Positions 35,258 to 45,086 of a DNA stretch of 64,000 nt are shown here, piece after piece. The stretch's first letter is position 1. Each line of letters starts with the position of its first letter. The DNA lies in contig JAIMKW010000002.1 of the NCBI GenBank assembly GCA_020692215.1, positions 496,001 to 560,000 on the forward strand, read 5' to 3'. This DNA comes from Sandarakinorhabdus sp. (GTDB lineage: Bacteria > Pseudomonadota > Alphaproteobacteria > Sphingomonadales > Sphingomonadaceae). Below the pieces are notes generated by a model. It did not search any database, was not told the DNA's origin, and was given only the letters and a program-made list of their open reading frames with translations. The translations under genes and the position numbers were made by a program.

Positions 35258-35835
35258 GCTGCGGCCTTTCGGCGGGATCCGGCAGGGCGGGCGCTTCCCG
35301 AGCCGGCCGAGCCTCCAGCCCGCGCCTTCTCGATCTTCTTCAGCACCATGTCCCGCTTCAGCCGGGATAGATGGTCGATGAAAAGAATACCGTTCAGATG
35401 ATCCATTTCGTGCTGCAGGCAGGTGGAAAGCAACCCGTCCAGCTGCGCATCATGCTGCACCCCATGCTCGTCCATCCAGCGCGCGCGCACATGCGCGGGC
35501 CGCTCGACATCGGCATATTGGTCAGGCACGGAAAGGCATCCCTCGTTGAAAACACTATGGTCTTCGGAAGGCTCCAGAATCTCCGGATTGATGAACACGC
35601 GGGGGTTCGGGCCGGGGTTGCCCTCCGCATCCTCCGGGCCGTCGCCCAGATCCATCACAAGCAGCCGGATCGGCACATCCACCTGCGCCGCCGCCAGCCC
35701 TATTCCAGGCGCGTCGTACATCGTCTCGAACATGTCGGCAATCAGGGTGCGTATCTCGTCCGTCACGGCGGCAACAGGCTCCGATATGCGCCGCAGCCGT
35801 GGGTCGGGAACTTCAAGGATCGGGAGTATGGCCAT
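35254..35835 (-). CDS. def: Peptide deformylase
   Basis: Removes the formyl group from nascent proteins. It has 193 residues and all three motifs: GIGLAAAQ, EGCLSVP and the metal-binding QHEMDHLNG. The C-terminus is an Ala/Gly/Arg-rich tail (GGSAGSGSARPAGSRRKAAA) beyond the catalytic domain. It overlaps ppk2 by TTGA and is 73 nt from recR. fmt, whose product installs the formyl group on Met-tRNA, lies divergently nearby. Confidence 0.97.
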   Translation of the reverse strand: MAILPILEVPDPRLRRISEPVAAVTDEIRTLIADMFETMYDAPGIGLAAAQVDVPIRLLVMDLGDGPEDAEGNPGPNPRVFINPEILEPSEDHSVFNEGCLSVPDQYADVERPAHVRARWMDEHGVQHDAQLDGLLSTCLQHEMDHLNGILFIDHLSRLKRDMVLKKIEKARAGGSAGSGSARPAGSRRKAAA

Positions 35836-35908
35836 CTCCGTTAGCTAGGCATGGCACGGAAGCAGGTCAAGATTTCGCGCAGCCGCGCGCGGGGGTCAAG
35901 ATTGCCGA

Positions 35909-36505
35909 TCAGTCAACCGGCCGCCGCAGCCGCAGCGCCTGCGCCAGCGTTCCCTCATCCAGATAGTCCAGTTCGCCGCCCACCGGCATTCCATGCGCCA
36001 GCTGGGTCAACCGCGCACCCGTGGGGCCCAGCTGCTCCGCCAGATAATGGGCTGTCGTCTGCCCTTCCAGGGTCGCATTCATCGCCAGCACCACTTCGCC
36101 GATCGGCGGCGGGCCTGAAACTCGCGCTACAAGCGCGCCGATATTCAGGTCGTCCGGCCCCACGCCGTCCAGCGCCGAAAGCGTACCGCCCAGCACATGG
36201 TAGCGGCCAGGGAACAGCCGTCCCCGCTCCAGCGCCCACAGATCGGCCACATCGGCCACAACGCACAGCATATCGGCACTGCGCCGCGGGTCGGTGCAGA
36301 TCCGGCAGGGATCCGCGGTATCCAGATTGCCGCAGACACTGCACTGGCGCAGCGCCGAATCCACCCTGCCAAGCGCCGCTACCAGCGGCTGCAACGCGGT
36401 TTCCCGGTGCTTCATCAGGTGCAGCACCACCCGGCGGGCCGAGCGCGGGCCAAGCCCCGGAAGTCGCGACACAAGCGCCGTCAGCTGCTGAAGCGCATCA
36501 TCCAT
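35909..36505 (-). CDS. recR: Recombination protein RecR
   Basis: A 198-residue RecF-pathway protein. It has an N-terminal HhH ([15 protein letters not shown]), a four-cysteine zinc finger ([16 protein letters not shown], about residues 57-72) and a Toprim domain ([45 protein letters not shown]). The ATG at 36505 gives the family length. It diverges from fmt across 107 bp. Confidence 0.97.
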   Translation of the reverse strand: MDDALQQLTALVSRLPGLGPRSARRVVLHLMKHRETALQPLVAALGRVDSALRQCSVCGNLDTADPCRICTDPRRSADMLCVVADVADLWALERGRLFPGRYHVLGGTLSALDGVGPDDLNIGALVARVSGPPPIGEVVLAMNATLEGQTTAHYLAEQLGPTGARLTQLAHGMPVGGELDYLDEGTLAQALRLRRPVD

Positions 36506-36612
36506 CCCTGGCAACCATGCTCTGGCCCTCCACTTGCACAGATTTCCCACAACCGCCTGTTTTGCAAGCAGCGGGCTTTTGCCCGGGCGTTCAAACCGCT
36601 AACGGCTGTGCC

Positions 36613-37521
36613 ATGCGCATCGCCTTCATGGGAACCCCGGATTTTGCCGTCGCAGCGCTCGATGCGCTCGTAGCTGCCGGACACGACGTCGCTGCGGTCT
36701 ACACCCAGCCGCCACGCCCGGCCAATCGCGGGCGGCTTACACCCTCGCCCGTGCACGTCCGTGCCGAAGCCCTCGGTCTGCCAGTGCGAACACCCGAAAG
36801 CCTGAAGCCCGAAACGGAAAAGGCCGCCTTCGCAGCGCTCAATCTCGATGTCGCAATCGTCGCCGCCTATGGGCTGCTGCTTCCAATGGCGATTCTGGAT
36901 GCGCCACCCCACGGCTGCATCAACATCCACGCCTCGCTCTTGCCACGCTGGCGGGGCGCAGCCCCCATCCAGCGCGCAATCCTCGCTGGCGACATTGAAA
37001 CCGGCGTCACCATCATGCAGATGGAACGCGGGCTTGATACCGGCCCGATGCTGGCAAAATCGCGCGTGCCCATCGGCACAGCCACCGCCGGAGACCTCAC
37101 CAGCACGCTTGCATCGCTCGGCGCGCAGCTTGTGGTGGACGTGCTGGAACGCCTGCCTGCCGTTCACCCACAACCGCAACCGGAAGACGGCGTCACCTAC
37201 GCCCACAAGATCGACAAATCCGAAGCCCGGATCGACTGGGCCGACAGCGCAGACGCCATCGTCCGCCGCGTCCGAGCGCTGCAGCCCAGCCCCGGCGCAT
37301 GGTTCGAGGCTGGCGGCCAACGGGTAAAGCTGATCGCAGCTGAAGAAGAACCCAGGGCCGATATCGCGATGGGCGCGCCTGGCACCATCCTCCCCGGAGA
37401 CAGGATTGCAGCCGGCGCCGGAGCGGTGCGCCCGCTTGTCGTCCAGCCCGAAGGCAAGGCCCGGATGCCTGCAGACGCCTGGTGGCGCGGCCGCAGGATG
37501 ATGCCCGGCGATTGCCTGTGA
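36613..37521 (+). CDS. fmt: Methionyl-tRNA formyltransferase
   Basis: A 302-residue enzyme that formylates initiator Met-tRNA with 10-formyl-THF. It starts [19 protein letters not shown]. The active-site segment is [20 protein letters not shown] (Asn/His, then the conserved Ser-Leu-Leu-Pro), and the C-terminal OB-like tRNA-binding domain starts near residue 205. The open frame extends far upstream (to 35851) but that part is antisense to recR and not coding. Confidence 0.97.
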   Translation: MRIAFMGTPDFAVAALDALVAAGHDVAAVYTQPPRPANRGRLTPSPVHVRAEALGLPVRTPESLKPETEKAAFAALNLDVAIVAAYGLLLPMAILDAPPHGCINIHASLLPRWRGAAPIQRAILAGDIETGVTIMQMERGLDTGPMLAKSRVPIGTATAGDLTSTLASLGAQLVVDVLERLPAVHPQPQPEDGVTYAHKIDKSEARIDWADSADAIVRRVRALQPSPGAWFEAGGQRVKLIAAEEEPRADIAMGAPGTILPGDRIAAGAGAVRPLVVQPEGKARMPADAWWRGRRMMPGDCL

Positions 37522-37552
37522 AGGTGGTGCTCAGCCCGGAAGCCAGCCGCCA

Positions 37553-38350
37553 ATGAAGGGAACGCCTCCGGCCGCTGGCACAACACGATTCCGGCTTACG
37601 CTGGAATATGATGGCCGCCCGTTCATGGGATGGCAGCGTCAGGCGCATGGCCCCTCTGTGCAGCAGACGATCGAAACCGCCATCCACGAGATCAGCAGTG
37701 AAACCGCAATCGTGCAAGCCGCCGGCCGCACCGATGCCGGAGTGCATGCCAGCGCGATGACGGCCCATGTCGATATCGCAAAGCCGTTCGCACCCTTTCG
37801 CCTGATGGAGGCCATCAACGGACGCCTGAAAATGGCTGCCGCGCCCGTCTCCGTGCTTGATGCTGCCATCGCTCCGCCGGGTTTCCACGCCCGTTTTTCG
37901 TGCATCGGGCGCTCCTATGCCTATCGGCTCTTGTGCCGCCGCGCCCCGCTGACCCACCAGTCAGGTCTCGTCTGGCGCCGGCCCCGGCCTCTGGACGTTG
38001 CAGCCATGCACGAGGCTGCCGCCCACCTGGTCGGGCAGCATGATTTCACCACCTTCCGCCACATCCACTGCCAGGCAGCCTCGCCGATCAAGACCCTGGA
38101 CCGGCTGGATGTCTGCGCAGACGATCGGGCCGATGGTCAGCATATCCGGATCGAAGCCGAAGCCCGATCGTTTCTGCACCACCAGGTGCGATCGATGGTG
38201 GGTGTCCTTGTGCTGGTGGGGGAAGGAAAATGGCAGGCTGCCGAGGTAAAGGCTGCACTGGAAGCCCGGAACAGGGCCCGCCTCGGCCTCAACGCACCAC
38301 CCGATGGATTGTGGTTTCTGGGGGCTTTTTATCCTCCCCCTGTCGGCTGA
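37553..38350 (+). CDS. truA: tRNA pseudouridine(38-40) synthase TruA
   Basis: A 265-residue pseudouridine synthase. The catalytic Asp is in [14 protein letters not shown] (about residue 62), with [16 protein letters not shown] at the N-terminus and [16 protein letters not shown] in the second half. It follows fmt by 31 nt in the same direction, a common alphaproteobacterial order. Confidence 0.97.
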   Translation: MKGTPPAAGTTRFRLTLEYDGRPFMGWQRQAHGPSVQQTIETAIHEISSETAIVQAAGRTDAGVHASAMTAHVDIAKPFAPFRLMEAINGRLKMAAAPVSVLDAAIAPPGFHARFSCIGRSYAYRLLCRRAPLTHQSGLVWRRPRPLDVAAMHEAAAHLVGQHDFTTFRHIHCQAASPIKTLDRLDVCADDRADGQHIRIEAEARSFLHHQVRSMVGVLVLVGEGKWQAAEVKAALEARNRARLGLNAPPDGLWFLGAFYPPPVG

Positions 38351-38419
38351 GTTTACAATATTGACAGGACGGGCGTCATAAACTGTTGTTTTCGCATAGA
38401 CCGAAGCATGGCATGGAAG

Positions 38420-38449
38420 TTGCATGTTCACATTTTAGTCATCTATATT
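38420..38449 (+). promoter_or_regulatory. Predicted sigma-70 promoter of the small membrane protein gene
   Basis: TTGCAT, an 18-nt spacer and TATATT. Transcription would start near 38456, which favours translation from the ATG at 38484 (GGGCGAG site upstream) over the one at 38451. Confidence 0.5.
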
Positions 38450-38483
38450 TATGATGATCAACGATAAGCGAGCAGGGCGAGCA

Positions 38484-38651
38484 ATGGCGGAAGGCCCAAA
38501 GACCGGGTTGCGAAATGTCATCCTCATATGGGTGATCGGGTTGACGCTCGGCATTGCTGCAGGGGCCGCTACAGCCATGCTCCTGATGCCGGCGGCTGCC
38601 GGGCAAAATCTCGCGGGCCCTTCGCTGGCTGAGCGGTTGCGCGGCAGCTAA
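38484..38651 (+). CDS. Small single-pass membrane protein of unknown function
   Basis: A 55-residue protein (MAEGPKTGLRNVILIW) with one hydrophobic helix (about residues 11-35) and a short polar C-terminus (SLAERLRGS). I do not recognise a family. An upstream in-frame ATG at 38451 would add 11 polar residues but is too close to the predicted promoter. Its last 4 nt overlap the end of the convergent decarboxylase gene. Confidence 0.55.
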   Translation: MAEGPKTGLRNVILIWVIGLTLGIAAGAATAMLLMPAAAGQNLAGPSLAERLRGS

Positions 38652-39868
38652 ACCAGCAGCTCCCTTGGGGCCGGATGGCCCAGAAAGGCCTGCGGGCTTG
38701 CGGTCCGCCCATAGGCGCCAGCCATGAAGATGGCGATCAGATCCCCCACGCCGGATTGCGCCAGTTCGATCTTGTCTCCAAGCCGGTCCAGTGGCGTGCA
38801 AAGGCACCCTACCACCGACAGGATTTCCCACTCGGCACCATTGCGGCTCGCGTTGACCAGCGGATAATTTCGGCGGATGACAGTACCGAAATTGCCGGTC
38901 GCGGCCAATTGGTGGTGAAGCCCGCCATCGGTAATCAGGAATGACTCCCCGCCCGAGGTCTTGCGGTCGATGATCCGGCACAGATACACGCCCGCCTCTG
39001 CCACCAGCCAGCGCCCCAGCTCCAGCGCAAAGCGCGAAGCCTGCAGGCTTGCCGGCCGTGCGTCCAGAATGTCGGCCAGCCCCTTGCCCAACATTGCAAG
39101 ATCCAGAGCCTTGTCTCCAGGGAAATAGGGAACACCGAACCCACCGCCCAGGTTCACCAGAGGCGGCGGTGCCGGCGCATGGCGGGCAAGCTCGGCTACA
39201 AGCGCGACGGTCTCTCGCTGCGCCTCTAACAGCGCCGTTTCCGATAGATTCTGCGAGCCTGCGAAGATGTGCAGGCCGCGAAAATCGAACCAGCGCCCCG
39301 CCATCGCGCGCAGCACTTCGGGCGCCTGCGCGGCATCAACCCCGAACGGCGATGCTGCCCCACCCATCCGCATGCCCGAGCCCTTCAACGCGAAGGGCGG
39401 ATTGATCCTGAGCGCAACCCGCGCCTGCCTGCCGGCACGCCCGGCAATCACCCCCGCTCGGTGAAGTTCTCCAGCCGATTCGATGTTGATGGTGGCCCCG
39501 GCCAGAATCGCCGCCTCCAGCTCGCGATCGCGCTTTCCCGGCCCGGCAAAGCTGATGGCCCCAGCCGCCATCCCGGCATTCAGGGCCAGTTCCAACTCGC
39601 CGGCAGATGCCACATCCAGCCCGTCCACCAACCCCGCCATATGCGCAACCAGCGCCGGCATCGGGTTTGCCTTCACGGCATAGTGCAGCTGCAATCCTGC
39701 GGGCATCGCCGCCCGAAGTGCGGCAACCCGCGCAGCAAGCAGCGCCCTGTCGTAAACGAACACGGGGGTGTCCCCTGCCTGAGCGGCCCAGGCCTCGGCC
39801 GTGCGCCCCGCAATCAGCAGCCGCCCTTCCTGGTCGCGGCTGAAGCCGGCGGGCATTCGGTCGGTCAT
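38648..39868 (-). CDS. PLP-dependent decarboxylase, exosortase A system-associated type
   Basis: A 406-residue fold-type III PLP enzyme of the diaminopimelate/ornithine decarboxylase superfamily. The PLP Lys is in LHYAVKANPMPALV (about residue 50), with a Gly-rich phosphate-binding stretch NLGGGFGVPYFPGD and the catalytic Cys in GCLCTPLDRLGD. Its start overlaps the stop of an AMP-forming ligase gene (ATGA). This pair is known from exosortase A/EpsH clusters, where the exact reaction is unproved. It is not adjacent to lysine genes, so lysA is less likely. Confidence 0.82.
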   Translation of the reverse strand: MTDRMPAGFSRDQEGRLLIAGRTAEAWAAQAGDTPVFVYDRALLAARVAALRAAMPAGLQLHYAVKANPMPALVAHMAGLVDGLDVASAGELELALNAGMAAGAISFAGPGKRDRELEAAILAGATINIESAGELHRAGVIAGRAGRQARVALRINPPFALKGSGMRMGGAASPFGVDAAQAPEVLRAMAGRWFDFRGLHIFAGSQNLSETALLEAQRETVALVAELARHAPAPPPLVNLGGGFGVPYFPGDKALDLAMLGKGLADILDARPASLQASRFALELGRWLVAEAGVYLCRIIDRKTSGGESFLITDGGLHHQLAATGNFGTVIRRNYPLVNASRNGAEWEILSVVGCLCTPLDRLGDKIELAQSGVGDLIAIFMAGAYGRTASPQAFLGHPAPRELLV

Positions 39869-41355
39869 GTGCCGAACATTTCCCGGATTGCCGCGCGGTC
39901 CAACTTGCCATTCGCGGAAATCGGCAAGGCCTCCATCCACACGATGCTGGCGGGCTGCATATAGGCCGCCGCCTCGCGCTTCAGATGGCTGCGCAACGCC
40001 TGTTCGGCTTCGGCGTCTGAAATCCCTGCGGCAGCGCTCGCCACCAGCCGGATGCGCTGGCCTGCGGTTTCATCCGCAATCCCCAGCGCCACGGCCTGCG
40101 CCAAAGCGCCCGACTGATAGGCCAGTTCCTCGATCTCGGTCGGCGAAACGCGCGTGCCCATCGTCTTGATGGTCTCATCCACACGGCCGATGAACCGCAG
40201 CAGGCCTTCGCCATCGCGCACCACCGTATCGCCCGACCACACGGCAATGCCGCCAAGCCGCGATGCGGCGGGCGCGGGCCGGAACCGCTCGGCGGTCCGG
40301 GCAGGATCCCGCCAGTAGCCCCTGGTGACCAGCGGGCCGCAATGCACCAGTTCGCCGGGCTCGCCATCTGCTGTCAGGCTGCCGTCGGGCCGCACCACCA
40401 GGATCTCGGCATCGGGGATGGCGCGGCCGATGCTGTCGGGGTGGGCGTCCACAAGCGCGGGTGGAAGAGTGGTCGAGCGGAACGCTTCCGTCAGCCCATA
40501 CATGAGGTGCAGCCTGGCATCGGGAAACCTCTGGCGAAGCGCGCGCACGGTGGGCACCGGCAGCCGCCCGCCGCTGTTGGAAAGCGTTCGCATCGAATTG
40601 ACCGCCTCGTGCGGCCAATCGAGCGCGGCCAGCTGAACCCACAGCGGCGGAACCGCGGCCAACTGGGTAATCCCGTGTCGTGCCGCCGCCAGCACAACAT
40701 CGCGCGGGGTCAGATAATCCAGCAGAACAACCGATGCCCCCGCATGAAAGGCCGTGGTCACCTGCGAAAAGCCAAGGTCGAAGCTCAGCGGCAACACCGA
40801 AAGAACGCGATCATCAGCCATCGTTCCAAGATAGGCCGCAACGCTGCGTGCACCGGTCAGCAAGTTCGTGTGCGTGACCATAACGCCTTTGGGCCGACCG
40901 GTGGAACCCGACGTGTAGAGCAGCGCCGCAAGCGCATCGCCCCCTTCCGCATCGCCCGAAACAGGTGCGTTCGCTGCCATCGCCGCCCAGTCTTCCTCCA
41001 GCGTCAGCATCGGGCAGGGAAGATCGGAAAGTCCGGCCGCCCGCGCGCTGTGCGTCAGCAAAAGCCGTGCGCCGGAATCAGCAAGGATATGGCCAAGCTG
41101 CTGCGCACGCAGCACCGGGTTGACCGGAACGGCAACGGCCCTGGCGCGCGAAATCGCGAATGTCGCGATCACAGCCTCAAGGGTCTTGGGAAGCCAAAGC
41201 GCCACACGATCCCCAACGGCCACGCGCTGCCGCAAGGCGCCGGCCACGGCAGACACCGCAGCATCGAGTGCGGCATAGGTCAGGCTTCGGTCGCGATCGT
41301 GCAGCGCAATGGCATCACCGCGCCCGCGTGCCAGAAGCGCGTCGAGCCGCTCCAT
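39865..41355 (-). CDS. Acyl-CoA ligase (AMP-forming), exosortase A system-associated type
   Basis: A 496-residue ANL-superfamily adenylating enzyme. The phosphate loop LLYTSGSTGRPKGVMVTH lies near residue 150; MYGLTEAFRSTTLPP is the A5 motif; the hinge and C-terminal Lys region (SANGKLDRAAIREM) closes it. The pairing with the PLP decarboxylase, overlapping by ATGA, is that of the exosortase A-associated couple. The substrate is unknown. It follows der by 1 nt. Confidence 0.85.
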   Translation of the reverse strand: MERLDALLARGRGDAIALHDRDRSLTYAALDAAVSAVAGALRQRVAVGDRVALWLPKTLEAVIATFAISRARAVAVPVNPVLRAQQLGHILADSGARLLLTHSARAAGLSDLPCPMLTLEEDWAAMAANAPVSGDAEGGDALAALLYTSGSTGRPKGVMVTHTNLLTGARSVAAYLGTMADDRVLSVLPLSFDLGFSQVTTAFHAGASVVLLDYLTPRDVVLAAARHGITQLAAVPPLWVQLAALDWPHEAVNSMRTLSNSGGRLPVPTVRALRQRFPDARLHLMYGLTEAFRSTTLPPALVDAHPDSIGRAIPDAEILVVRPDGSLTADGEPGELVHCGPLVTRGYWRDPARTAERFRPAPAASRLGGIAVWSGDTVVRDGEGLLRFIGRVDETIKTMGTRVSPTEIEELAYQSGALAQAVALGIADETAGQRIRLVASAAAGISDAEAEQALRSHLKREAAAYMQPASIVWMEALPISANGKLDRAAIREMFGT

Positions 41356-41356
41356 C

Positions 41357-42790
41357 TCAGCTGTCGAACGGGTTCTTCCGCGACCGCATGTTGATGCGGA
41401 TGGGAAGCCCCTTCAGGTCCAGATCGTCGCGCAAGCTGTTCACCAGATAGCGGTTATAGCTCTCGGGCAGCATGTCCAGCCGCGTTCCGAACACGATGAA
41501 CGTCGGCGGCCGACTGCGGGCCTGGGTGATATAGCGCAGCTTGATCCGCTTGCCCGAAGGCGCCGGCGGCGGGTTGCGCTCCATTGCCGATTCGAACCAG
41601 CGGTTCAGCGCTGCGGTCGGCACCCGCTGGCTCCAGCGATCGCGGGTTTCAAACGCCACGTCCATCAGGGTGTCGAGGCCCTTGCCTGTCAGCGCCGAAA
41701 CCGTCAGCAGCGGAACGCCTCTCACCTGCGCCAACCCCTCGTCCAGCGCCTTCTTCACGCCGTTGAACAAGCGGCTCTGGTCCTCGGCCGAATCCCATTT
41801 GTTCAGCACCACGATCAGCGCACGGCCTTCCTGCAACACCATGTCTGCAATGCGCAGATCCTGCGATTCCAGGCCCAGCGTCGCATCCAGCAGCAAAACC
41901 ACCACTTCGGCAAAATCCACGGCATGCCGCGCATCGGCCACGGCCAGCTTTTCCAGCTTGTCCACCACCTTGGCCTTGCGGCGCATTCCGGCCGTGTCGA
42001 TCAGCTTGACCGTCCGCCCCTTCCACTCCCAGTCGATGGCGATGGAATCCCGTGTGATGCCGGCCTCGGGCCCCACCAGCAGCCGATTCTCGCCAAGCAG
42101 GCGGTTGATAAGGGTGGATTTCCCGGCATTTGGCCGACCCACAATGGCAAGTTTCAGCGGGGCATCGGGGCCCAGGTCCTCGTCTGCGTCGCCTTCATCG
42201 GCCTCGCCGGGTAGCGGCAAATGCGGCGCGAGCGCCTCGAACAGGTCGGCAAGGCCCTCGCCATGCTCGGCAGAAATCGCAACCGGGTCGCCAAGGCCCA
42301 GCTCATAGCATTCCATCAGTCCGGGCGTGCTCGCGCGGCCCTCGCACTTGTTGGCAACAGGAATGATGGCAACAGGCGCTTCCTGCCGCAGCCAGCGGGC
42401 AAAATGCCGGTCTGCCTCGGTCAGCCCGCCGCGCGCATCCACCACGAACAGCGCCACTTTCGCACCAGCCAGGGCTGCGCGTGTCTGCGCCCGCATCCGG
42501 TCGGAAAGGCTGCCGGCCTCGGCCTCTTCCAGCCCTGCGGTGTCGATCGCCGTGAACTCCAGGTCGAACAGCTGCGCCTTGCCCTCGCGCCGGTCCCGCG
42601 TCACGCCGGGCTGGTCGTCCACAAGCGCAAGCCGTTTGCCCACCAGCCGGTTGAACAGCGTGGATTTTCCCACATTGGGCCGCCCCAGGATCACGACCTT
42701 TGGGTAGACAATGCGCGGGGCCGTCGGCCGCTGTCCGCCATCATGCGAACTATCGCCTTCAGGGGCGTCGTCGTGCGGCCCGTCCGTCAT
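41357..42790 (-). CDS. der: Ribosome-associated GTPase Der (EngA)
   Basis: Tandem-GTPase ribosome (50S) assembly factor, 477 residues. The two P-loops are GRPNVGKSTLFN (about residue 36) and GRPNAGKSTLIN (about residue 215), each followed by G3 DTAG and G4 NK(C/W)D-type motifs; the C-terminal KH-like domain ends in GLPIRINMRSRKNP. An N-terminal extension of about 28 acidic residues precedes the first domain. The start at 42790 is preferred to the GTG at 42799. bamB-der order is typical. Confidence 0.96.
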   Translation of the reverse strand: MTDGPHDDAPEGDSSHDGGQRPTAPRIVYPKVVILGRPNVGKSTLFNRLVGKRLALVDDQPGVTRDRREGKAQLFDLEFTAIDTAGLEEAEAGSLSDRMRAQTRAALAGAKVALFVVDARGGLTEADRHFARWLRQEAPVAIIPVANKCEGRASTPGLMECYELGLGDPVAISAEHGEGLADLFEALAPHLPLPGEADEGDADEDLGPDAPLKLAIVGRPNAGKSTLINRLLGENRLLVGPEAGITRDSIAIDWEWKGRTVKLIDTAGMRRKAKVVDKLEKLAVADARHAVDFAEVVVLLLDATLGLESQDLRIADMVLQEGRALIVVLNKWDSAEDQSRLFNGVKKALDEGLAQVRGVPLLTVSALTGKGLDTLMDVAFETRDRWSQRVPTAALNRWFESAMERNPPPAPSGKRIKLRYITQARSRPPTFIVFGTRLDMLPESYNRYLVNSLRDDLDLKGLPIRINMRSRKNPFDS

Positions 42791-42803
42791 CGGGGGCACC
42801 CCA

Positions 42804-44141
42804 TCAACGATAGGCCGTAAGCGTCCCGTCGTCGGTCAGGATGTAAAGCACCCCGTTCGCGACGACCGGAGGCAGATAAGCCGGCGCTTTCATCTTGGTT
42901 TCAGAAAGGGTCTCTCCGCTGGTCGGCGAAATGGTCACCATTTTCGAATCAGACGAAACCAGGAAAAGGCGATCCCCGGCAAGGACAGGGCCAAACCACT
43001 CGATCCCACCTGTCTTCTTCTTCTCGTTCTTCCAGCGTTCCAGCTGGGTCACCCACCGAATCTTGCCGTCCGCCCGCGTCAGCGCAACCAGTTCGGCCTC
43101 CACTGTCACCGCGAACACCCAGTCACCCACGGCCCATGGCGTATTTACGCCAGCGAAATCCCGCTCCCAGACCCGCTGGCCGGTGGAAAGCTCCAGAGCC
43201 GCCATCCGTCCGCCATGGCCGATCGCAAACACCCGCCCACGATCGATCACCGGCGAGGCTGCAATCCCCGAAAGTGCGCCAAGCGCCGTCGTCCGTCCGG
43301 TCCGTGCCAGCTGGTCCTGCCAGACAGTGCGCCCATTCTCGACCCGCAAGGCAAACAATTCGCCCGAGGCAAAGCCCGCAACCACGGTATCCAGCGCAAC
43401 AGCAGGGCCACCCGGCCCCAGAATTGCGGCAGGCTCTACGGTCGCGTTGGCCTGCCAGGAAATCGCGCCGGTTTCAGCATTCAGGGTGGAAAGCTGGCCA
43501 TCGTGCGTTGTTACGAACACACGGCCCTGGTCAACACCCGGAGCACCGCGCAGCGGTGTCGGAAGCGCGGTTCGCCAAAGTTCCGCGCCATTGCCGGCAT
43601 CAAGCGCAACAGCCACACCAAAGCCCGTTGTCACGAACACGCGGCCGTCCATCACGCTCGCCCCGCCGCCAAAGGCCGGGCGGGCGGACTCGCCCTTCAC
43701 GGATATCGTCTGCTGCCACAAAGGGCTGCCGGTCGAGGCATCAAAGGCTGAAACGCGGCCTTCCGTGTCCACAACGAACAGGCGGTTTTCCGCGATCACC
43801 GGGGTCGCGTTCAACCGACGGGTGGCGTCCGATCCCTTGCCGATCGACGCAGACCAAAGCCGGACAGGCTGCGCGCCAAGCGCCAGATGCCCCATACTGC
43901 CGGAAGCCGAACCGCCTGGCTGCGTCCATGACGGATTGACCTGCGCTGGGGGCAGCACGATTTCAACACCTTGAAGTTCGGATTCAGCTTCTACCTGCTT
44001 TTCGAAATCCAGCACCGAAACCCGCTCACCCAGCGTCTTGGGCTTGGCACCGCCTTTCTTGAAGACGCCGCAACCCTGCAGCGCCAGCACGGCGGTCGCC
44101 AGCAGCAGAATCCGCACTGCAGAACGATTGCGTGCGCTCAT
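42804..44141 (-). CDS. bamB: Outer-membrane assembly lipoprotein BamB (PQQ-like beta-propeller)
   Basis: Lipoprotein subunit of the BAM complex, 445 residues. The lipobox is AVLALQGC (Cys about residue 24). The rest is an eight-bladed propeller with repeated Trp-type blade motifs such as STGSPLWQQTI, NGAELWRTALP, TGAISWQANA and TGQRVWERDF. The start overlaps the stop of the upstream TPR gene (ATGA), a standard YfgM-BamB-Der arrangement. Confidence 0.95.
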   Translation of the reverse strand: MSARNRSAVRILLLATAVLALQGCGVFKKGGAKPKTLGERVSVLDFEKQVEAESELQGVEIVLPPAQVNPSWTQPGGSASGSMGHLALGAQPVRLWSASIGKGSDATRRLNATPVIAENRLFVVDTEGRVSAFDASTGSPLWQQTISVKGESARPAFGGGASVMDGRVFVTTGFGVAVALDAGNGAELWRTALPTPLRGAPGVDQGRVFVTTHDGQLSTLNAETGAISWQANATVEPAAILGPGGPAVALDTVVAGFASGELFALRVENGRTVWQDQLARTGRTTALGALSGIAASPVIDRGRVFAIGHGGRMAALELSTGQRVWERDFAGVNTPWAVGDWVFAVTVEAELVALTRADGKIRWVTQLERWKNEKKKTGGIEWFGPVLAGDRLFLVSSDSKMVTISPTSGETLSETKMKAPAYLPPVVANGVLYILTDDGTLTAYR

Positions 44142-44929
44142 TGTGTTTCGGCCTTTTCAGCAGCCGCATCTTTGGCCGCATCCGCCGCCAGCGCTTCAGT
44201 CTCGCGCGCCTTTTGCTGCGCTTCGGCAATCTTGGTCACATCCTGGCCCAGTGCCGCCGCCATCTGCTCGGCCCGTGCCCTGAGTGAAACCGGGGACCGT
44301 TGATCCGATGCGATACGGAAGAACAGCGCACCCGCCTTTTCGGTGTCCCCGGCCTTCAGATGGGCAAGCGCCGCCATTTCGCCGGCAATCGGGAACCAGG
44401 GGCTGTCCCCTTCAATGAAGGGCGCCGCACGCTTCAGCACCTCTTCGGAGGCAATTGTATCGAACTTCAGCCGCAGCAGCTTCATGGTCGCGGCCTGGCG
44501 CAATGGTTCGGCCACTTTCGGGTCGTCGGCAACGCGTCGGAAGCTCGCGCTCGCCTTCTCGCTGTCGCCGCCATTCAGCGCGATGCCCGCCTGAGTAAAG
44601 GCAGCCAGTGCCCGATAGCTCGGATTGTTCGATTCGCCGATGTCGGCAAGCGCCTGCGCCGCCTCTGTGGTCGCTCCACTGTCCACCTGGCCCAGCGCCT
44701 TGGTGAACTGCTCGGAAAGCGCCTCGGTCTTGCGAACCTGCTCGGCTTTCCAGAACATCGTTCCGCCAAGCGCCGCCAGCGCAAGCGCGATGGCCAGCAC
44801 GATCCACCGGCCATATTGCCGGGTGAATTTCCGGATCTCGTCCTCGCGATAGGCCTCATCAACCTCGCGGATGAAGGCATCGTCGCGTGGGTCCGAAGAC
44901 GATGGTGGTGCGGGGGGAGTGGTTGCCAA
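44138..44929 (-). CDS. YfgM-like tetratricopeptide membrane protein
   Basis: A 263-residue protein with one transmembrane segment (YGRWIVLAIALALAALGGTMF, about residues 38-58) after a short acidic N-terminus (FIREVDEAYREDE), then TPR-like helices (ALADIGESNNPSYRALAAF, GDSEKASASFRRVADDP). This is the YfgM/ancillary SecYEG-BamB family layout. The start TTG at 44929 has an AGGGA site 7 nt upstream and matches the family N-terminus; no suitable ATG exists. It is coupled to bamB. Confidence 0.82.
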   Translation of the reverse strand: MATTPPAPPSSSDPRDDAFIREVDEAYREDEIRKFTRQYGRWIVLAIALALAALGGTMFWKAEQVRKTEALSEQFTKALGQVDSGATTEAAQALADIGESNNPSYRALAAFTQAGIALNGGDSEKASASFRRVADDPKVAEPLRQAATMKLLRLKFDTIASEEVLKRAAPFIEGDSPWFPIAGEMAALAHLKAGDTEKAGALFFRIASDQRSPVSLRARAEQMAAALGQDVTKIAEAQQKARETEALAADAAKDAAAEKAETQ

Positions 44930-45086
44930 TGGTAAATCCCTGAAGTCTGTCCGGACGACGGCCTGCGTCCCATGGCCGCTTCCTTTAGAGAGCGGAAGCG
45001 AAAGCGCAAAGCCCCCCGTCGCAGTCAAAGATGTCTGTGGAGCCAATCAAGTTGCGGGCAGATGAACGAAAGCGTCGTCACCCGGC

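Noticed and set aside
35851..36612. Upstream extension of the fmt frame to 556 codons
   Set aside because: This part is antisense to recR and is Pro/Ala/Ser-rich without homology. Fmt proteins start at MRIAFMGTP, at 36613.
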